Of a stretch of DNA of 64,000 nucleotides, positions 1-9,194 are shown piece by piece. Every line of letters starts with the position of its first letter. The first letter of the stretch is position 1. Both the position numbers and the translations under genes were made by a program. The notes beneath the pieces were generated by a model, which saw nothing but the letters and a program-made list of their open reading frames with translations, searched no databases and was not told the DNA's origin. Origin of the DNA: Phormidium ambiguum IAM M-71 (GTDB lineage Bacteria; Cyanobacteriota; Cyanobacteriia; Cyanobacteriales; Aerosakkonemataceae); assembly GCF_001904725.1 (NCBI RefSeq), contig NZ_MRCE01000016.1, forward strand, positions 1 through 64,000. Direction: 5' to 3'.

Positions 1-57
1 GCAGAAGGCAGAAGGCAGAAGGCAGAAGGCAGAAGGCAGAAGGCAGAGGGCAGAAAG
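1..57. repeat. (GGCAGAA)n heptamer tandem repeat
   Basis: About seven near-perfect copies of GGCAGAA run from the window edge, degrading to GGCAGAGGGCAGAAA. They are followed by AAAATTTT and a pyrimidine-rich tract of CCTTGTCCCC type. The same composite, heptamers then an A/T run then CCTTGTCCCC, recurs near 45596-45664, and a shorter form near 25733-25790. Short heptamer arrays of this kind are known in filamentous cyanobacterial intergenic DNA. The array may extend left of the window. Confidence 0.9.
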
Positions 58-121
58 GTAAAAGTTAAAAATTTTCCTTCCTTGTCCCCTTGTCCCCCCT
101 GCCCCCCTGCTCCCCATCTCT

Positions 122-1813
122 TCACCCCGTCGGTGATGTCCTAAAAATGACTTGTCCACCTTGAATAGCAACTAAATCCATTTTTACTGGCCCAGCAGTA
201 TAGGTAATATCTGATGCTACTACTTGTACATCTACTGGTTGTTTTGATTGTTTTAGTTGTTCCAAAAAGCGAGTTAATGTTTCAATGCGATCGTCTCCGA
301 TCTGCATTGTATTAGCAACTATTCCCGCACGTCGGGCGCGATACTGAGACGCTGCTATAAGTAATTCTATTCGCTGGCGTAATTGCTCTTCTGTCATTTT
401 TGCGGGATCGGCAGAAGTTGCCGCTAATACTTCCCCTGCTTGGAAAATTACACGATTGGGAGCAACATCAGCAAACACCTGCACTGGTGCTTCTCCCATC
501 ACATAATTCCCGGCAGAAATAATGCGGACTACATAATCATTGCCATCATTTATTTTGCCAATTAATTGTTCTACTTCTGTTTCTCGAATTACAATTACCT
601 GTTCTTTAAAATTATTTTCACCAGGTTTAGTACGTTCTATAGCCGAGCGATTTGCTTGCGATAATAATTGATCTACTACGGAACGGGCAGCTGTCGGATT
701 AACAATCCGAAACACACCTGATGCTAGTACTTGTCCCCGCAACAATCTCACGTTGCCTTGACGTAATTCTTGATAATCCTGATAATACTGCTCTAATGTG
801 GCAACTTCTTGTTGTAAGAGGTCTAGTTCTTTACCTCTTTGACTCAATTGTTTCTCTTTTTCAGTGATTAAATTTTCCCGTTCTGCAATTAATCGTTCGC
901 TTTGGTTTAGTTTAGATTCTAAAACTTTTAAACGGCTTTCTTGCTGAGCAATAACTTGGTCTTGGATTTGCATTTTTTGAGCGCGAATCCCAATTTCTCG
1001 CTCTCTTTGATAAATCCGTTGATCCTGGGCGCGAATTCTTTTATCTCGCTCGCTGATGGCAGTATCACGCAGGGCAATTTGTTGGTCTTGTAACCTAATC
1101 GATCGATCGCGTGCCGCAATCTTTTCATCTCTTTGATCGAGTTGCGCTTTTAATTGGCTAATTTGTTGCTGCACTTGCTCTCTTTGCGCGATCAAATCTT
1201 TTCTTTCCGATTGCAGTTTGGCAATTTCTCCCCGCAAATTTTCAGTTTGTTGAGAAACTACTTTTAACTGCTCTTGAGTTTGACTTAATTGCCCTTGAGT
1301 TTCACTCAATTTGGCTTGTGTTTGATTTAATTGTGCTTGGGTTCCAGCTTGTTTAGCCACTGCTTCCGAAAGTTTGGCTAAGGCAATTTGTAACGCTTTG
1401 TTAGTATCATCTAAGCGTTTTTGTGCAGCTGCTTGTTCTGCTTTTGCTTGGGCTAATTCATTTTCTACTTGACTTTTTTGTTGTTCTACTTGAATTTTCT
1501 CTGCTTCTACGAGCAGTTTTTCTCCTTTGGTTTTTTCTACTTCTTGGCGGGCATTTTTCAAATTTCTTTGAATTGACTCTAATTTAAAAACGCCCGTGCG
1601 TAACTGGTCACTGGCGGCGAATAAAATTGCCAGTGTGGAACCAGAAATTAAACTACCTGTCAGGAGGGTGATCAACACCGCTGTGTTCTTGGGTCGTAAG
1701 TTGAATAAGCTTAATCTAGCTTTGCCAACTTTCGTCCCGATACGATCGCCCACCGATGCGATCACGCCTCCCAACACCAAAACTGCTGCTATTAGGATTA
1801 ACCCGGTGGTCAT
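122..1813 (-). CDS. DUF3084 coiled-coil membrane protein
   Basis: A 563-residue protein of the cyanobacterial DUF3084 family. Two hydrophobic segments lie near the N-terminus, about residues 3-22 and 43-68. A very long Gln/Glu/Lys-rich coiled coil follows, about 75-350, including a run of IxxRDxxI-type heptads around 225-300. A compact globular C-terminal domain occupies about 355-563. The layout suggests an inner-membrane anchored, periplasm- or cytoplasm-facing scaffold, but no biochemical role is known to me. It is the gene downstream of ntcA on the same strand, 144 bases away, so co-transcription is possible. The family call is by overall architecture and the N-terminal GDRIGTKVGKARLSLFNLRP segment. 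Confidence 0.85.
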   Translation of the reverse strand: MTTGLILIAAVLVLGGVIASVGDRIGTKVGKARLSLFNLRPKNTAVLITLLTGSLISGSTLAILFAASDQLRTGVFKLESIQRNLKNARQEVEKTKGEKLLVEAEKIQVEQQKSQVENELAQAKAEQAAAQKRLDDTNKALQIALAKLSEAVAKQAGTQAQLNQTQAKLSETQGQLSQTQEQLKVVSQQTENLRGEIAKLQSERKDLIAQREQVQQQISQLKAQLDQRDEKIAARDRSIRLQDQQIALRDTAISERDKRIRAQDQRIYQREREIGIRAQKMQIQDQVIAQQESRLKVLESKLNQSERLIAERENLITEKEKQLSQRGKELDLLQQEVATLEQYYQDYQELRQGNVRLLRGQVLASGVFRIVNPTAARSVVDQLLSQANRSAIERTKPGENNFKEQVIVIRETEVEQLIGKINDGNDYVVRIISAGNYVMGEAPVQVFADVAPNRVIFQAGEVLAATSADPAKMTEEQLRQRIELLIAASQYRARRAGIVANTMQIGDDRIETLTRFLEQLKQSKQPVDVQVVASDITYTAGPVKMDLVAIQGGQVIFRTSPTG

Positions 1814-1957
1814 ATTTAGCTAAATCAGATCCATATCCAGACTATCTCACACCCTACTAATATTGAAGCTAGCAACTTAAATAGAGTGAATAATTTACAC
1901 CTATTTAAGTTTTTCCCTGACAGGAGAGGGGTAATTTGATTCCTGTCAAACCTCAAA

Positions 1958-2629
1958 TTACGTAAACTGTTGGCTTAACGCTACTGGGTTATGGACAGTA
2001 ATCTTTTTCTTATGGATGGAGATCATTTTTTCCTGCCTGAGATCCCCTAACAAACGAGTTACTGTTACGCGAGTGGAACCTATGGCTTCAGCGATCGCCT
2101 GATGGGATAGCTTTAGATCTATGGTAATCCCATCTTGGCCGGAAACTCCAAAATCACGACAAAGAATTAACAGGAAACTGACCAATCTAGAACCCATATC
2201 TCTATGCGCTAGGGTTTCAATCATCATTTCTGTTTGCAGAATCCGTGAAGACAAACCTCGCAACATTAACATTGATAACTCAGGATTATCCTTGAGTGCT
2301 TGTTCTACTTGATCGATCGGTGCTGAGAGCAATTCTGCTGGTGTAAAAGCGACCGCATGATAAAACCGATCGGAACGGTTCCCTGTAATCAGAGATAATA
2401 CTCCAAACACGCTATTTTCTCGTAATAAGGCAACTGTAATTTCTTCCCCAGCTTCGTAAACGCGGGAAAGTTTTACCGCACCTTTGAGTAGAAAATATAC
2501 TCTTTCAGCAGGATCTCCCGGAAAAAAAATGGTTTTTCCCCTTTCAAAGGTTTCTACAACTGGCGGAAACGCGCCTCCTCCTATTTGTCGAAATACAGAT
2601 GCAAGCGGTCTATCGTCTAAAACGACCAT
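1958..2629 (-). CDS. ntcA: Global nitrogen regulator NtcA
   Basis: NtcA is the CRP-family activator that binds 2-oxoglutarate and turns on nitrogen-assimilation genes in cyanobacteria. The 223-residue product is near-identical to known NtcA in the effector domain ([20 protein letters not shown], then [18 protein letters not shown]) and in the C-terminal helix-turn-helix ([20 protein letters not shown], about residues 165-184). The start chosen is the ATG at 2627-2629 (MVVLDD), which gives the usual family length. An in-frame start at 2653 would add eight unconserved residues. It is divergent from fabI across a 462-base gap. I could not find a canonical GTA-N8-TAC autoregulatory site by eye in that gap. 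Confidence 0.97.
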   Translation of the reverse strand: MVVLDDRPLASVFRQIGGGAFPPVVETFERGKTIFFPGDPAERVYFLLKGAVKLSRVYEAGEEITVALLRENSVFGVLSLITGNRSDRFYHAVAFTPAELLSAPIDQVEQALKDNPELSMLMLRGLSSRILQTEMMIETLAHRDMGSRLVSFLLILCRDFGVSGQDGITIDLKLSHQAIAEAIGSTRVTVTRLLGDLRQEKMISIHKKKITVHNPVALSQQFT

Positions 2630-3091
2630 GTTTTTACCCTCACCGACACCCAAAAAACTTCTTTAATTCTTGCCAATTAACCTTAGTAATAACTTCGATC
2701 ATTCCGATTTCCAAAATTTAGCTTGTGAGTTTTTGCTGTGTAGTCAATACGTAGTTTATTTGATGTTTGGGTGGTTTACTGTTTGGCACTGCCGCACTTC
2801 CATAATGTTTTGACCAATCAAATCGTTATATACAAAATTGCTGTGCAATATAACACATAATAGCTACTTATATAATTGCATTTTGGCTCCTCATGCTTAC
2901 AGAAAATTCTCAAGATTAAAATCGACTTTATTTCCTGCGGTTACACCCAAGAAACTATGGCAAAATTTGGAGTATTTCTGAGAATTTTCTGTATTTTAAA
3001 ACACATTATTCCCAAATGATCTGTAATTTTAGCGAGATTGGCAAAGTTTTGACGCTGTTTCCGGGACAAGACTCAGATATAATGAACCACT
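2630..3091. other. Divergent ntcA/fabI intergenic region
   Basis: This 462-base AT-rich gap must carry the promoters of both divergent genes. Its outstanding element is a 15-bp perfect inverted repeat with arms at 2898-2912 and 2979-2993 (listed separately). A short open frame at 3016-3216 overlaps fabI out of frame and looks spurious. I see no RNA gene. Confidence 0.7.
2898..2993. repeat. 15-bp perfect inverted repeat, 66-base spacer
   Basis: The left arm TACAGAAAATTCTCA (2898-2912) is the exact reverse complement of the right arm TGAGAATTTTCTGTA (2979-2993). The 66-base spacer contains no gene. It sits roughly 100-195 bases upstream of fabI and 270-365 upstream of ntcA. It could be two copies of one operator in opposite orientation, a looping site, or the ends of a small non-autonomous element. 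No function is established. Confidence 0.85.
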
Positions 3092-3871
3092 ATGCTGAAT
3101 TTAACCGGAAAAAACGCTCTTGTAACTGGCATTGCCAACAATCGATCGATCGCTTGGGGCATTGCTCAACAACTTCATCAAGCTGGAGCCAACCTTGGCA
3201 TCACCTACTTGCCTGATGAAAAAGGTCGCATGGAAAAAAAAGTAGCTGAGTTAGTGGAACCACTCAACCCCAGTTTATTTCTACCATGTGATGTCCAAAA
3301 CGAATCTCAAATCCAGTCTACTTTTGAGACAATTGGTGACAAATGGGGTAAACTCGACATCCTGGTTCATTGCTTGGCTTTTGCCAAAAAAGATGATTTG
3401 TCAGGGGAATTTAGTAAAACCACCAGAGAAGGCTTTAACTTAGCTTTAGAAGTTAGTGCCTATTCGCTGATTCAGCTGAGTGGGGCTGCTAAACCTTTGA
3501 TGACAGAAGGTGGTAGCATCATTACGCTATCATATCTGGGCGGTGTGCGAGTGGTTCCTAACTATAATGTAATGGGGATTGCTAAAGCTGCTTTGGAAAT
3601 GAATGTTCGTTACTTAGCCGCAGAATTAGGCCCCCAAAATATTCGGGTAAATGCAATTTCCGCAGGCCCGATTCGCACTTTGGCTTCTTCGGCAGTTGGC
3701 GGAATTTTAGATATGATTCACCATGTTGAGGAAGTGGCTCCTTTGAGACGTACTGTTACCCAAACTGAAGTGGGTAACGCAGCTGCTTTTCTATGCAGTG
3801 ATTTATCTAGCGGCATTACAGGTCAAGTTTTGTATGTGGATGCTGGTTATGAAATCATGGGCATGGGATAA
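3092..3871 (+). CDS. fabI: Enoyl-[acyl-carrier-protein] reductase FabI
   Basis: FabI reduces trans-2-enoyl-ACP with NADH or NADPH in the last step of each type II fatty-acid elongation cycle, in the cytosol. The 259-residue product has the FabI-type dinucleotide motif (GIANNRSIAWGIA, residues 13-25) and the catalytic set Tyr148, Tyr158 and Lys165 (SYLGG, then YNVMGIAK), matching the Y-x6-K arrangement of this SDR subfamily. The length is typical. hisB follows 27 bases downstream on the same strand, so the two probably share a transcript. Confidence 0.96.
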   Translation: MLNLTGKNALVTGIANNRSIAWGIAQQLHQAGANLGITYLPDEKGRMEKKVAELVEPLNPSLFLPCDVQNESQIQSTFETIGDKWGKLDILVHCLAFAKKDDLSGEFSKTTREGFNLALEVSAYSLIQLSGAAKPLMTEGGSIITLSYLGGVRVVPNYNVMGIAKAALEMNVRYLAAELGPQNIRVNAISAGPIRTLASSAVGGILDMIHHVEEVAPLRRTVTQTEVGNAAAFLCSDLSSGITGQVLYVDAGYEIMGMG

Positions 3872-3898
3872 GTTAATTTATTGATGTGAAAATAGTTT

Positions 3899-4543
3899 AT
3901 GCAAATTAGCGATCGCCAACTTCTTGCCAACGAACATCCAGAGCAAATTATCCCCGCACGTATCGCAACTGTCCGACGGACAACGGGTGAAACCGATGTG
4001 CAGGTAACTGTTAATTTGGATGGTACAGGTGTTTGTATTTCCAAAACGGGAATTCCCTTTTTAGATCACATGATGCACCAAATTTCTTCACATGGGTTGA
4101 TAGATTTGGATGTACAAGCAACGGGTGATTTGGAAATAGACGATCACCACACAAATGAGGATGTGGGAATTACTTTGGGTCAGGCGTTGGGGAAGGCTTT
4201 AGGCGATCGCAAAGGCATTGTTCGTTTTGGTAATTTTCTCGCGCCTCTTGATGAAGCTTTAATTCAAGTGGCTTTGGATTTTTCAGGAAGACCTCATTTA
4301 AGTTATGGTTTGGAAATCCCGACGCAGCGAGTCGGAACTTATGATACTCAATTAGTGAGAGAATTTTTTGTGGCGTTAGTAAATCATTCGCAAATGACGT
4401 TACATATTCGTCAATTAGACGGGATTAATTCTCATCATATTATTGAAGCAACTTTTAAGGCTTTTGCTAGAGCAATGCGAATGGCGGTGGAATTCGATCC
4501 TCGTCGTTTGGGAAGTATTCCTAGTTCTAAAGGAGTTTTGTAA
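3899..4543 (+). CDS. hisB: Imidazoleglycerol-phosphate dehydratase HisB
   Basis: HisB catalyses the sixth step of histidine biosynthesis, converting imidazoleglycerol phosphate to imidazoleacetol phosphate with Mn2+. The protein is the monofunctional 214-residue form without the histidinol-phosphatase domain found in enterics. The metal-binding motifs are present: DHMMHQ at residues 56-61, HHTNED at 83-88 and [14 protein letters not shown] near the C-terminus. It follows fabI closely on the same strand; no other his gene is in the window, as is usual for the dispersed his genes of cyanobacteria. Confidence 0.96.
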   Translation: MQISDRQLLANEHPEQIIPARIATVRRTTGETDVQVTVNLDGTGVCISKTGIPFLDHMMHQISSHGLIDLDVQATGDLEIDDHHTNEDVGITLGQALGKALGDRKGIVRFGNFLAPLDEALIQVALDFSGRPHLSYGLEIPTQRVGTYDTQLVREFFVALVNHSQMTLHIRQLDGINSHHIIEATFKAFARAMRMAVEFDPRRLGSIPSSKGVL

Positions 4544-4554
4544 GAGTTTTTTTG

Positions 4555-4617
4555 AACCGCGAAGGACGCAAAGAGCGCGAAGGAAGAAACCACAGAGACG
4601 CAGAGGGCGCAGAGAAG
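4555..4617. repeat. Purine-rich interspersed intergenic repeat
   Basis: Two related GA-rich segments, AACCGCGAAGGACGCAAAG and CCACAGAGACGCAGAGGGCG, sit end to end just after hisB. I recognise them as segments that recur between genes in many filamentous cyanobacterial genomes. They appear once here. They create a spurious open frame (4443-4697). Confidence 0.6.
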
Positions 4618-4640
4618 AAATCAGAGAAATTTTACTATTT

Positions 4641-4671
4641 GTAGGGTGCGTTAGCTATAGCGTAACGCACC
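4641..4671. repeat. GTAGGGTGCGTTA hairpin repeat
   Basis: GGTGCGTTA (4645-4653) and TAACGCACC (4663-4671) form a perfect 9-bp stem around a 9-base loop that itself contains GCTATAGC. The leading GTAGGGTGCGT is shared with the element at 53751-53815, so both belong to one interspersed hairpin family. Confidence 0.75.
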
Positions 4672-4779
4672 ATCAAGTTATATTTAGTTTTACTTAACCC
4701 ACCCTTACGCCTATAGGAAGACTTCAGCCACCAGAGCTAATATGTTATAAAAGTCATAATTCTTAATGATTATTTACTA

Positions 4780-6234
4780 ATGGTGTTTTCCTCTGGCTTG
4801 TCTAAGCTTAAAAATTCTTTGACAAAAACAACTTTATTTGGTAAAGAACTCACACCTGAGTTAGTCGCTATTTTATTGGTGTACTTTGTGCAGGGTATTT
4901 TAGGGTTGGCTCGCCTAGCTGTGAGCTTTTTCCTCAAAGATGAATTGTCACTCAGTCCGGCTGAAGTGTCTGCTTTAATGGGGATTGCGGCGTTACCCTG
5001 GATAGTTAAACCTTTATTTGGCTTTGTTTCTGATGGATTGCCAATTTTAGGTTATCGACGGCGACCTTATTTAATTCTCTCTGGATTTTTGGGATCTGCG
5101 GCTTGGATTGGTTTGGCGACGGTGGTGCATAGTGCTTGGGCGGCGACATTGGCGATCGCTCTTTCTTCCTTCTCTGTTGCCATGAGTGACGTAATTGTAG
5201 ATTCCCTAGTCGTAGAAAGAGCTAGAGGAGAATCAGTTAGTGATGCCGGATCTTTACAATCTCTTTCTTGGGGCGCTTCCGCATTAGGAGGTTTAATTAC
5301 CGCCTACTTGAGCGGTTTTTTATTAGAACAATTCAGCAATCGTACTGTATTTGCTATTACCGCCACTTTTCCGCTAATTGTGTCGATCGTTGCCTGGTTA
5401 ATTGCTGAATCACCAATTACCGAAAAACCAGATTTTTCCACAGCTTGGCAACAAGTTAAACAACTAAAAAAAGCTGTAACTCAAAAGGCAATTTGGTTGC
5501 CTACTGCATTTTTATTTCTCTGGCAATGTACGCCAACCGCTGATGCCGCATTTTTCTTTTTCACTACTAACGAATTGGGATTTCAACCAGAATTTTTGGG
5601 TAGAGTTCGTTTAGTAACTAGTGTCGCTTCTTTAATAGGAATTTGGCTATTTCAAAGATTCTTTAAAAACGTTCCTTTCCGCACTTTTTTTGCTTGGACA
5701 ACTGTATTGTCTGCGGCATTAGGCATGACAGCATTATTACTTGTTACTCATACAAATCGGGCTTTGGGAATAGACGATCGTTGGTTTAGTTTGGGAGATA
5801 GTTTAATTCTCACTGTTATGGGACAAATTGCTTATATGCCAGTGTTAGTTTTGGCAGCAAGGCTTTGTCCTCCTGGTGTAGAAGCAACTTTATTTGCCCT
5901 ACTTATGTCAGTAACAAATTTAGCAGGTTTACTTTCTTATGAATTTGGTGCTTTGTTAATGCACTGGCTGGGAATTACAGAAAATAATTTTCAATATCTC
6001 TGGTTATTGGTAGTAATTGCCAACTTAAGTACTCTTCTACCTTTACCGTTTATAAATTGGTTGCCTCAAACCGATCCCCAAGCAGAAATTGCGGAAAAAC
6101 ATATCCAACCAGTTCCGGCTTTGGAGCTTGATTCTTCTGCTTCTAAACATATTGCACAACCCTTTTTGCCTGATTTAATGTCAGAATTAGGAACTAATTC
6201 TTTGTTAATGAAAGCAGAAAAATCGGCTGAATAA
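4780..6234 (+). CDS. Folate/biopterin-type MFS transporter
   Basis: A 484-residue integral membrane protein of the folate-biopterin transporter (FBT/BT1) family, TC 2.A.71, related to the cyanobacterial proteins that move folates across the plasma membrane. About twelve hydrophobic segments are visible. The family's N-terminal signature is clear: ELTPELVAILLVYFVQGILG, then FFLKDELSLSPAEVSALMGI and GFVSDGLPILGYRRRPYL. The C-terminal 60 residues are hydrophilic. It precedes the carotenoid oxygenase gene by 47 bases, so the pair is likely co-transcribed. The substrate is not readable from sequence; a pterin or folate is the default, but a different hydrophobic substrate cannot be excluded given its partner. 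Confidence 0.88.
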   Translation: MVFSSGLSKLKNSLTKTTLFGKELTPELVAILLVYFVQGILGLARLAVSFFLKDELSLSPAEVSALMGIAALPWIVKPLFGFVSDGLPILGYRRRPYLILSGFLGSAAWIGLATVVHSAWAATLAIALSSFSVAMSDVIVDSLVVERARGESVSDAGSLQSLSWGASALGGLITAYLSGFLLEQFSNRTVFAITATFPLIVSIVAWLIAESPITEKPDFSTAWQQVKQLKKAVTQKAIWLPTAFLFLWQCTPTADAAFFFFTTNELGFQPEFLGRVRLVTSVASLIGIWLFQRFFKNVPFRTFFAWTTVLSAALGMTALLLVTHTNRALGIDDRWFSLGDSLILTVMGQIAYMPVLVLAARLCPPGVEATLFALLMSVTNLAGLLSYEFGALLMHWLGITENNFQYLWLLVVIANLSTLLPLPFINWLPQTDPQAEIAEKHIQPVPALELDSSASKHIAQPFLPDLMSELGTNSLLMKAEKSAE

Positions 6235-6281
6235 CGCGATCGCTTATCAAGTATCCAACTACCGAATACCAATTAAAAAAT

Positions 6282-7790
6282 ATGCAGAGCTTCCAACTTT
6301 ACGAACACGCCTCTACAGTTCCACCCAAATCTTACGATCGCCAAAAATGGCAAAAAGGTTATCAATCCCTAAAACAAGAATTTAATTATTGGATTGATGA
6401 CGTAGAAGGAGAAATTCCTTTTAATCTTCAAGGAACTTTATTTCGTAACGGCCCCGGTTTATTAGATATTAAAGGTCAAAAATATCATCATCCTTTTGAT
6501 GGAGATGGGATGATTTGCGCTTTCACTTTTACCAATGGGAAAGCTCACTTTCAAAATCGTTTTGTCCGCACTCAAGGTTTTGTCGAGGAGCAAAAAGCCG
6601 GAAAAATCCTTTATCGTGGTGTTTTTGGCACGCAAAAACCTGGTGGTTGGTTAGCTAATGCTTTTGATTTAAAAATCAAAAACATCGCTAATACTAATGT
6701 GATTTATTGGGGTAAAAAACTATTAGCTCTTTGGGAAGCTGCTGAACCTTATCGCCTGAATCCAGATAATTTGGCGACTTTGGGAATGGAATATTTCGAT
6801 CGCGTTTTACAAAAGGGAGATGCTTTTGCCGCTCATCCGCGCATCGATCCCTGTTGCGAATGGGATAATGGAAAACCTAGATTAGTAAATTTTTCCATTA
6901 AACCTGGACTTTCCTCTACTATTACTATTTACGAATTAGACGAATCTGGAAAAATTGTCCAGCGTCATTCCCATTCTGTTCCAGGTTTTGCTTTTATTCA
7001 CGATTTTGCTATTACTCCCAATTACTGTATTTTCTTTCAAAATCCAGTATCTTTTAATCCCCTACCTTACATTTTGGGTTGGCAAGGTGCAGGTCAATCA
7101 GTAAAATTTAATCCCAAAGAGAAGACACGCATTATTATTATTCCCCGTCATTCCAATACTTCTATTTCGGGAATAAAAATCTTGGAAACTCAGTCGGGTT
7201 TTGTTTTTCATCATGCTAATGCTTTTGAGCAAGATAACAAAATTTATATCGACTCAGTTTGTTATGAATCTCTTCCAACAGTCGATCCAAATGCTGATTA
7301 TCACGAAACAGATTTTGATGCACTTTCTCCCGGACAACTTTGGCGCTTTGCAGTTAATTTGAATGAAGAAACAGTCCAGCGAAAAATGTTGGAAAGTCGC
7401 TGTTGTGAATTTCCTTCGGTGCATCCAGCAAAAGTAGGTAGACCTTACCGTTATTTGTATCTTGGTGCGGCTCATGCAGCTTCAGGAAATGCACCGCTTC
7501 AAGCAATTTTAAAAATTGACCAAGTTTCTGGAGAAGGACAATTTTGGAGTGCTGCATCAGATGGTTTTGTCAGTGAGCCTGTGTTTGTTCCAGCTACAAA
7601 TGCTATCAATGAGGATGATGGTTGGCTCATGACATTAGTGTATGATTCAGCACATCATAAATCCGATCTTGTGATTTTAGATGCTCGGAATTTACATCAA
7701 GAACCAGTAGCTCGGTTACATTTAAAACACCATGTTCCTTATGGATTGCATGGAAATTTTACTCCCGAAGTATTTGCAATCAAGGAATGA
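6282..7790 (+). CDS. Apocarotenoid-15,15'-oxygenase (RPE65 family)
   Basis: An iron(II) oxygenase that cleaves apocarotenals to retinal-type products. The 502-residue protein matches the Synechocystis ACO/Diox1 type along its length, for example HHPFDGDGM and RTQGFVEEQKAGKILYRGVF. The four iron-ligand histidines are all present: His185 (AAHPRID), His240 (FIHDFAI), His310 or 311 (VFHHANAF) and His490 (YGLHGNF). The membrane-facing substrate tunnel is not assessable here. It follows the FBT transporter by 47 bases. Cyanobacteria often encode several RPE65-family enzymes; the close resemblance to ACO favours apocarotenoid over full-length carotenoid cleavage. Confidence 0.9.
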   Translation: MQSFQLYEHASTVPPKSYDRQKWQKGYQSLKQEFNYWIDDVEGEIPFNLQGTLFRNGPGLLDIKGQKYHHPFDGDGMICAFTFTNGKAHFQNRFVRTQGFVEEQKAGKILYRGVFGTQKPGGWLANAFDLKIKNIANTNVIYWGKKLLALWEAAEPYRLNPDNLATLGMEYFDRVLQKGDAFAAHPRIDPCCEWDNGKPRLVNFSIKPGLSSTITIYELDESGKIVQRHSHSVPGFAFIHDFAITPNYCIFFQNPVSFNPLPYILGWQGAGQSVKFNPKEKTRIIIIPRHSNTSISGIKILETQSGFVFHHANAFEQDNKIYIDSVCYESLPTVDPNADYHETDFDALSPGQLWRFAVNLNEETVQRKMLESRCCEFPSVHPAKVGRPYRYLYLGAAHAASGNAPLQAILKIDQVSGEGQFWSAASDGFVSEPVFVPATNAINEDDGWLMTLVYDSAHHKSDLVILDARNLHQEPVARLHLKHHVPYGLHGNFTPEVFAIKE

Positions 7791-7976
7791 CATGGTTAAA
7801 GTAATAAATTGGTAAAAAACTTAATCTTTTGTGAGTTGGTTTTTTAACTTTTGTGGGATTTATAATTTTAGAGGGTTGACGGGGCAAGATATAAGCAGTA
7901 ATAGTAATGCCAAATCAAGCATTACTGGCTCCCCCCTAGATTAGCAAATCACCAGGGTGCTAGCCAGGTAAACCCT

Positions 7977-9194
7977 ATGAAATTCTCAATAGTTATTACA
8001 ACTTACAATCGTTTGTCTTTGTTAAGACGTTCCATTGCTTCCGCCTTGGCTCAAAGTATATCCTGTGAAATAGTGGTTGCTGACGATTGTTCTTCTGATG
8101 GTACAGAAGCTTATGTATCTGCTTTACAGGAGGAACTTCGTGCAAATGGAGACGATCGCTTAGTCTATCATCGCAATTCAAATAATATGGGCCATGCGGC
8201 GACAATTAATGCCGGAGTGAAAGTCGCTACAGGCGACTGGATTAAACCTGTAGATGATGATGATTATTTGGCAAATAATTGTATTGAAGAACTCACAAAG
8301 GCGATCGCTCTTCGTCCTCAAGCTGTGATTTGTTCTTGTCAAGCAGCACAAGTTGATGTCAACCAAAACGAAATTAGTCGCACCCGGAAAAATGGCCCAG
8401 GTAGAGCTTTTTACATTCCCCAAGAAGACATCCATTATGGAATGCTACTTGAACAAATTCCTTTTGGAACTCCGATTCAAGTAGCCTTTCGTCGTGATGC
8501 TTTCCTGAAAACAGGTGGTTGGGATTCAAGATTAGATGTTAATTTTGACGATATTGATTCTTGGGTAAAAATTTCTCAGTTTGGTGATGCGATCTTTCTT
8601 AATCAATGTTTAGCTTACCGTACAGTTTGGCCTGGTGGTTACAATCAGAAATTTTCTTTAAAAAAGCGCTTAGAAACTCACATTCAACTTAAAGAAAAAA
8701 TTTATGATTTAGTTGCTCAAAAACATCACGATAATATTCCTAGTATTCAAGCTTTTCGTAATTATCTTAAATTACACTGGGCTTTAGTTGCAGCAAAACA
8801 ACGTAGAGTGAGCGATCTGTTGGTTTTTGCTTTACCGACAATTTTTCATATCTCTGCTTGGCGACTTTTATTTTTAGCTCTAATTAACCGTTATAATCAG
8901 CAGTTTTTACTGCAAAAGCAACTGGATAAAAATATTTGGGTATGGACAAAACTTTCCACATTAGTTGGGGAAAACTCTTGTTCTACTTTTTCAGATTTTC
9001 AAAATCTTCGCAATTACTTACGATTACGCCATAGTTGGGGCGCGATTAAGCAAAGTAAATTTCCGATCGCCATTAAACTAGCTTTCCCTGCTGTATTTTC
9101 TGTACCAGCCTGGAAGTTAGTTATTAAAGCCGCTATTTCATCCCACCAAAACCATAAAGATTCTTTAATTCGTAAACTGGTGCTGATTAACTAA
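7977..9194 (+). CDS. Family 2 glycosyltransferase
   Basis: A 405-residue protein with an N-terminal GT-A domain. FSIVITTYNR opens the fold, VADDCSSDGT (residues 34-43) binds the nucleotide, and PVDDDDYL (Asp93-Asp96) supplies the metal-binding aspartates. The catalytic domain ends near residue 240. The C-terminal 160 residues contain two related helical blocks: FRNYLKLHWALVAAKQRRVS near 255-275 resembles LRNYLRLRHSWGAIKQSKFP near 340-360. This suggests an internal duplication. No transmembrane anchor is clear. It stands alone, so the acceptor (lipid, polysaccharide or protein) is unknown. Confidence 0.85.
   Translation: MKFSIVITTYNRLSLLRRSIASALAQSISCEIVVADDCSSDGTEAYVSALQEELRANGDDRLVYHRNSNNMGHAATINAGVKVATGDWIKPVDDDDYLANNCIEELTKAIALRPQAVICSCQAAQVDVNQNEISRTRKNGPGRAFYIPQEDIHYGMLLEQIPFGTPIQVAFRRDAFLKTGGWDSRLDVNFDDIDSWVKISQFGDAIFLNQCLAYRTVWPGGYNQKFSLKKRLETHIQLKEKIYDLVAQKHHDNIPSIQAFRNYLKLHWALVAAKQRRVSDLLVFALPTIFHISAWRLLFLALINRYNQQFLLQKQLDKNIWVWTKLSTLVGENSCSTFSDFQNLRNYLRLRHSWGAIKQSKFPIAIKLAFPAVFSVPAWKLVIKAAISSHQNHKDSLIRKLVLIN

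Noticed and set aside
1-57. CRISPR-like array from the GGCAGAA repeats
   Set aside because: The units are 7-base direct repeats without spacers, and no cas gene is in the window.
2654-2890. Possible NtcA autoregulation site (GTA-N8-TAC) upstream of ntcA
   Set aside because: The nearest match, GTAGTCAATAC, has only 5 bases between the half-sites. I found no correctly spaced site.
4443-4697. 84-codon ORF overlapping the end of hisB
   Set aside because: It runs out of frame through hisB and then through the purine-rich interspersed repeat (ARRKKPQRRRGRREE), so it is a repeat artefact.
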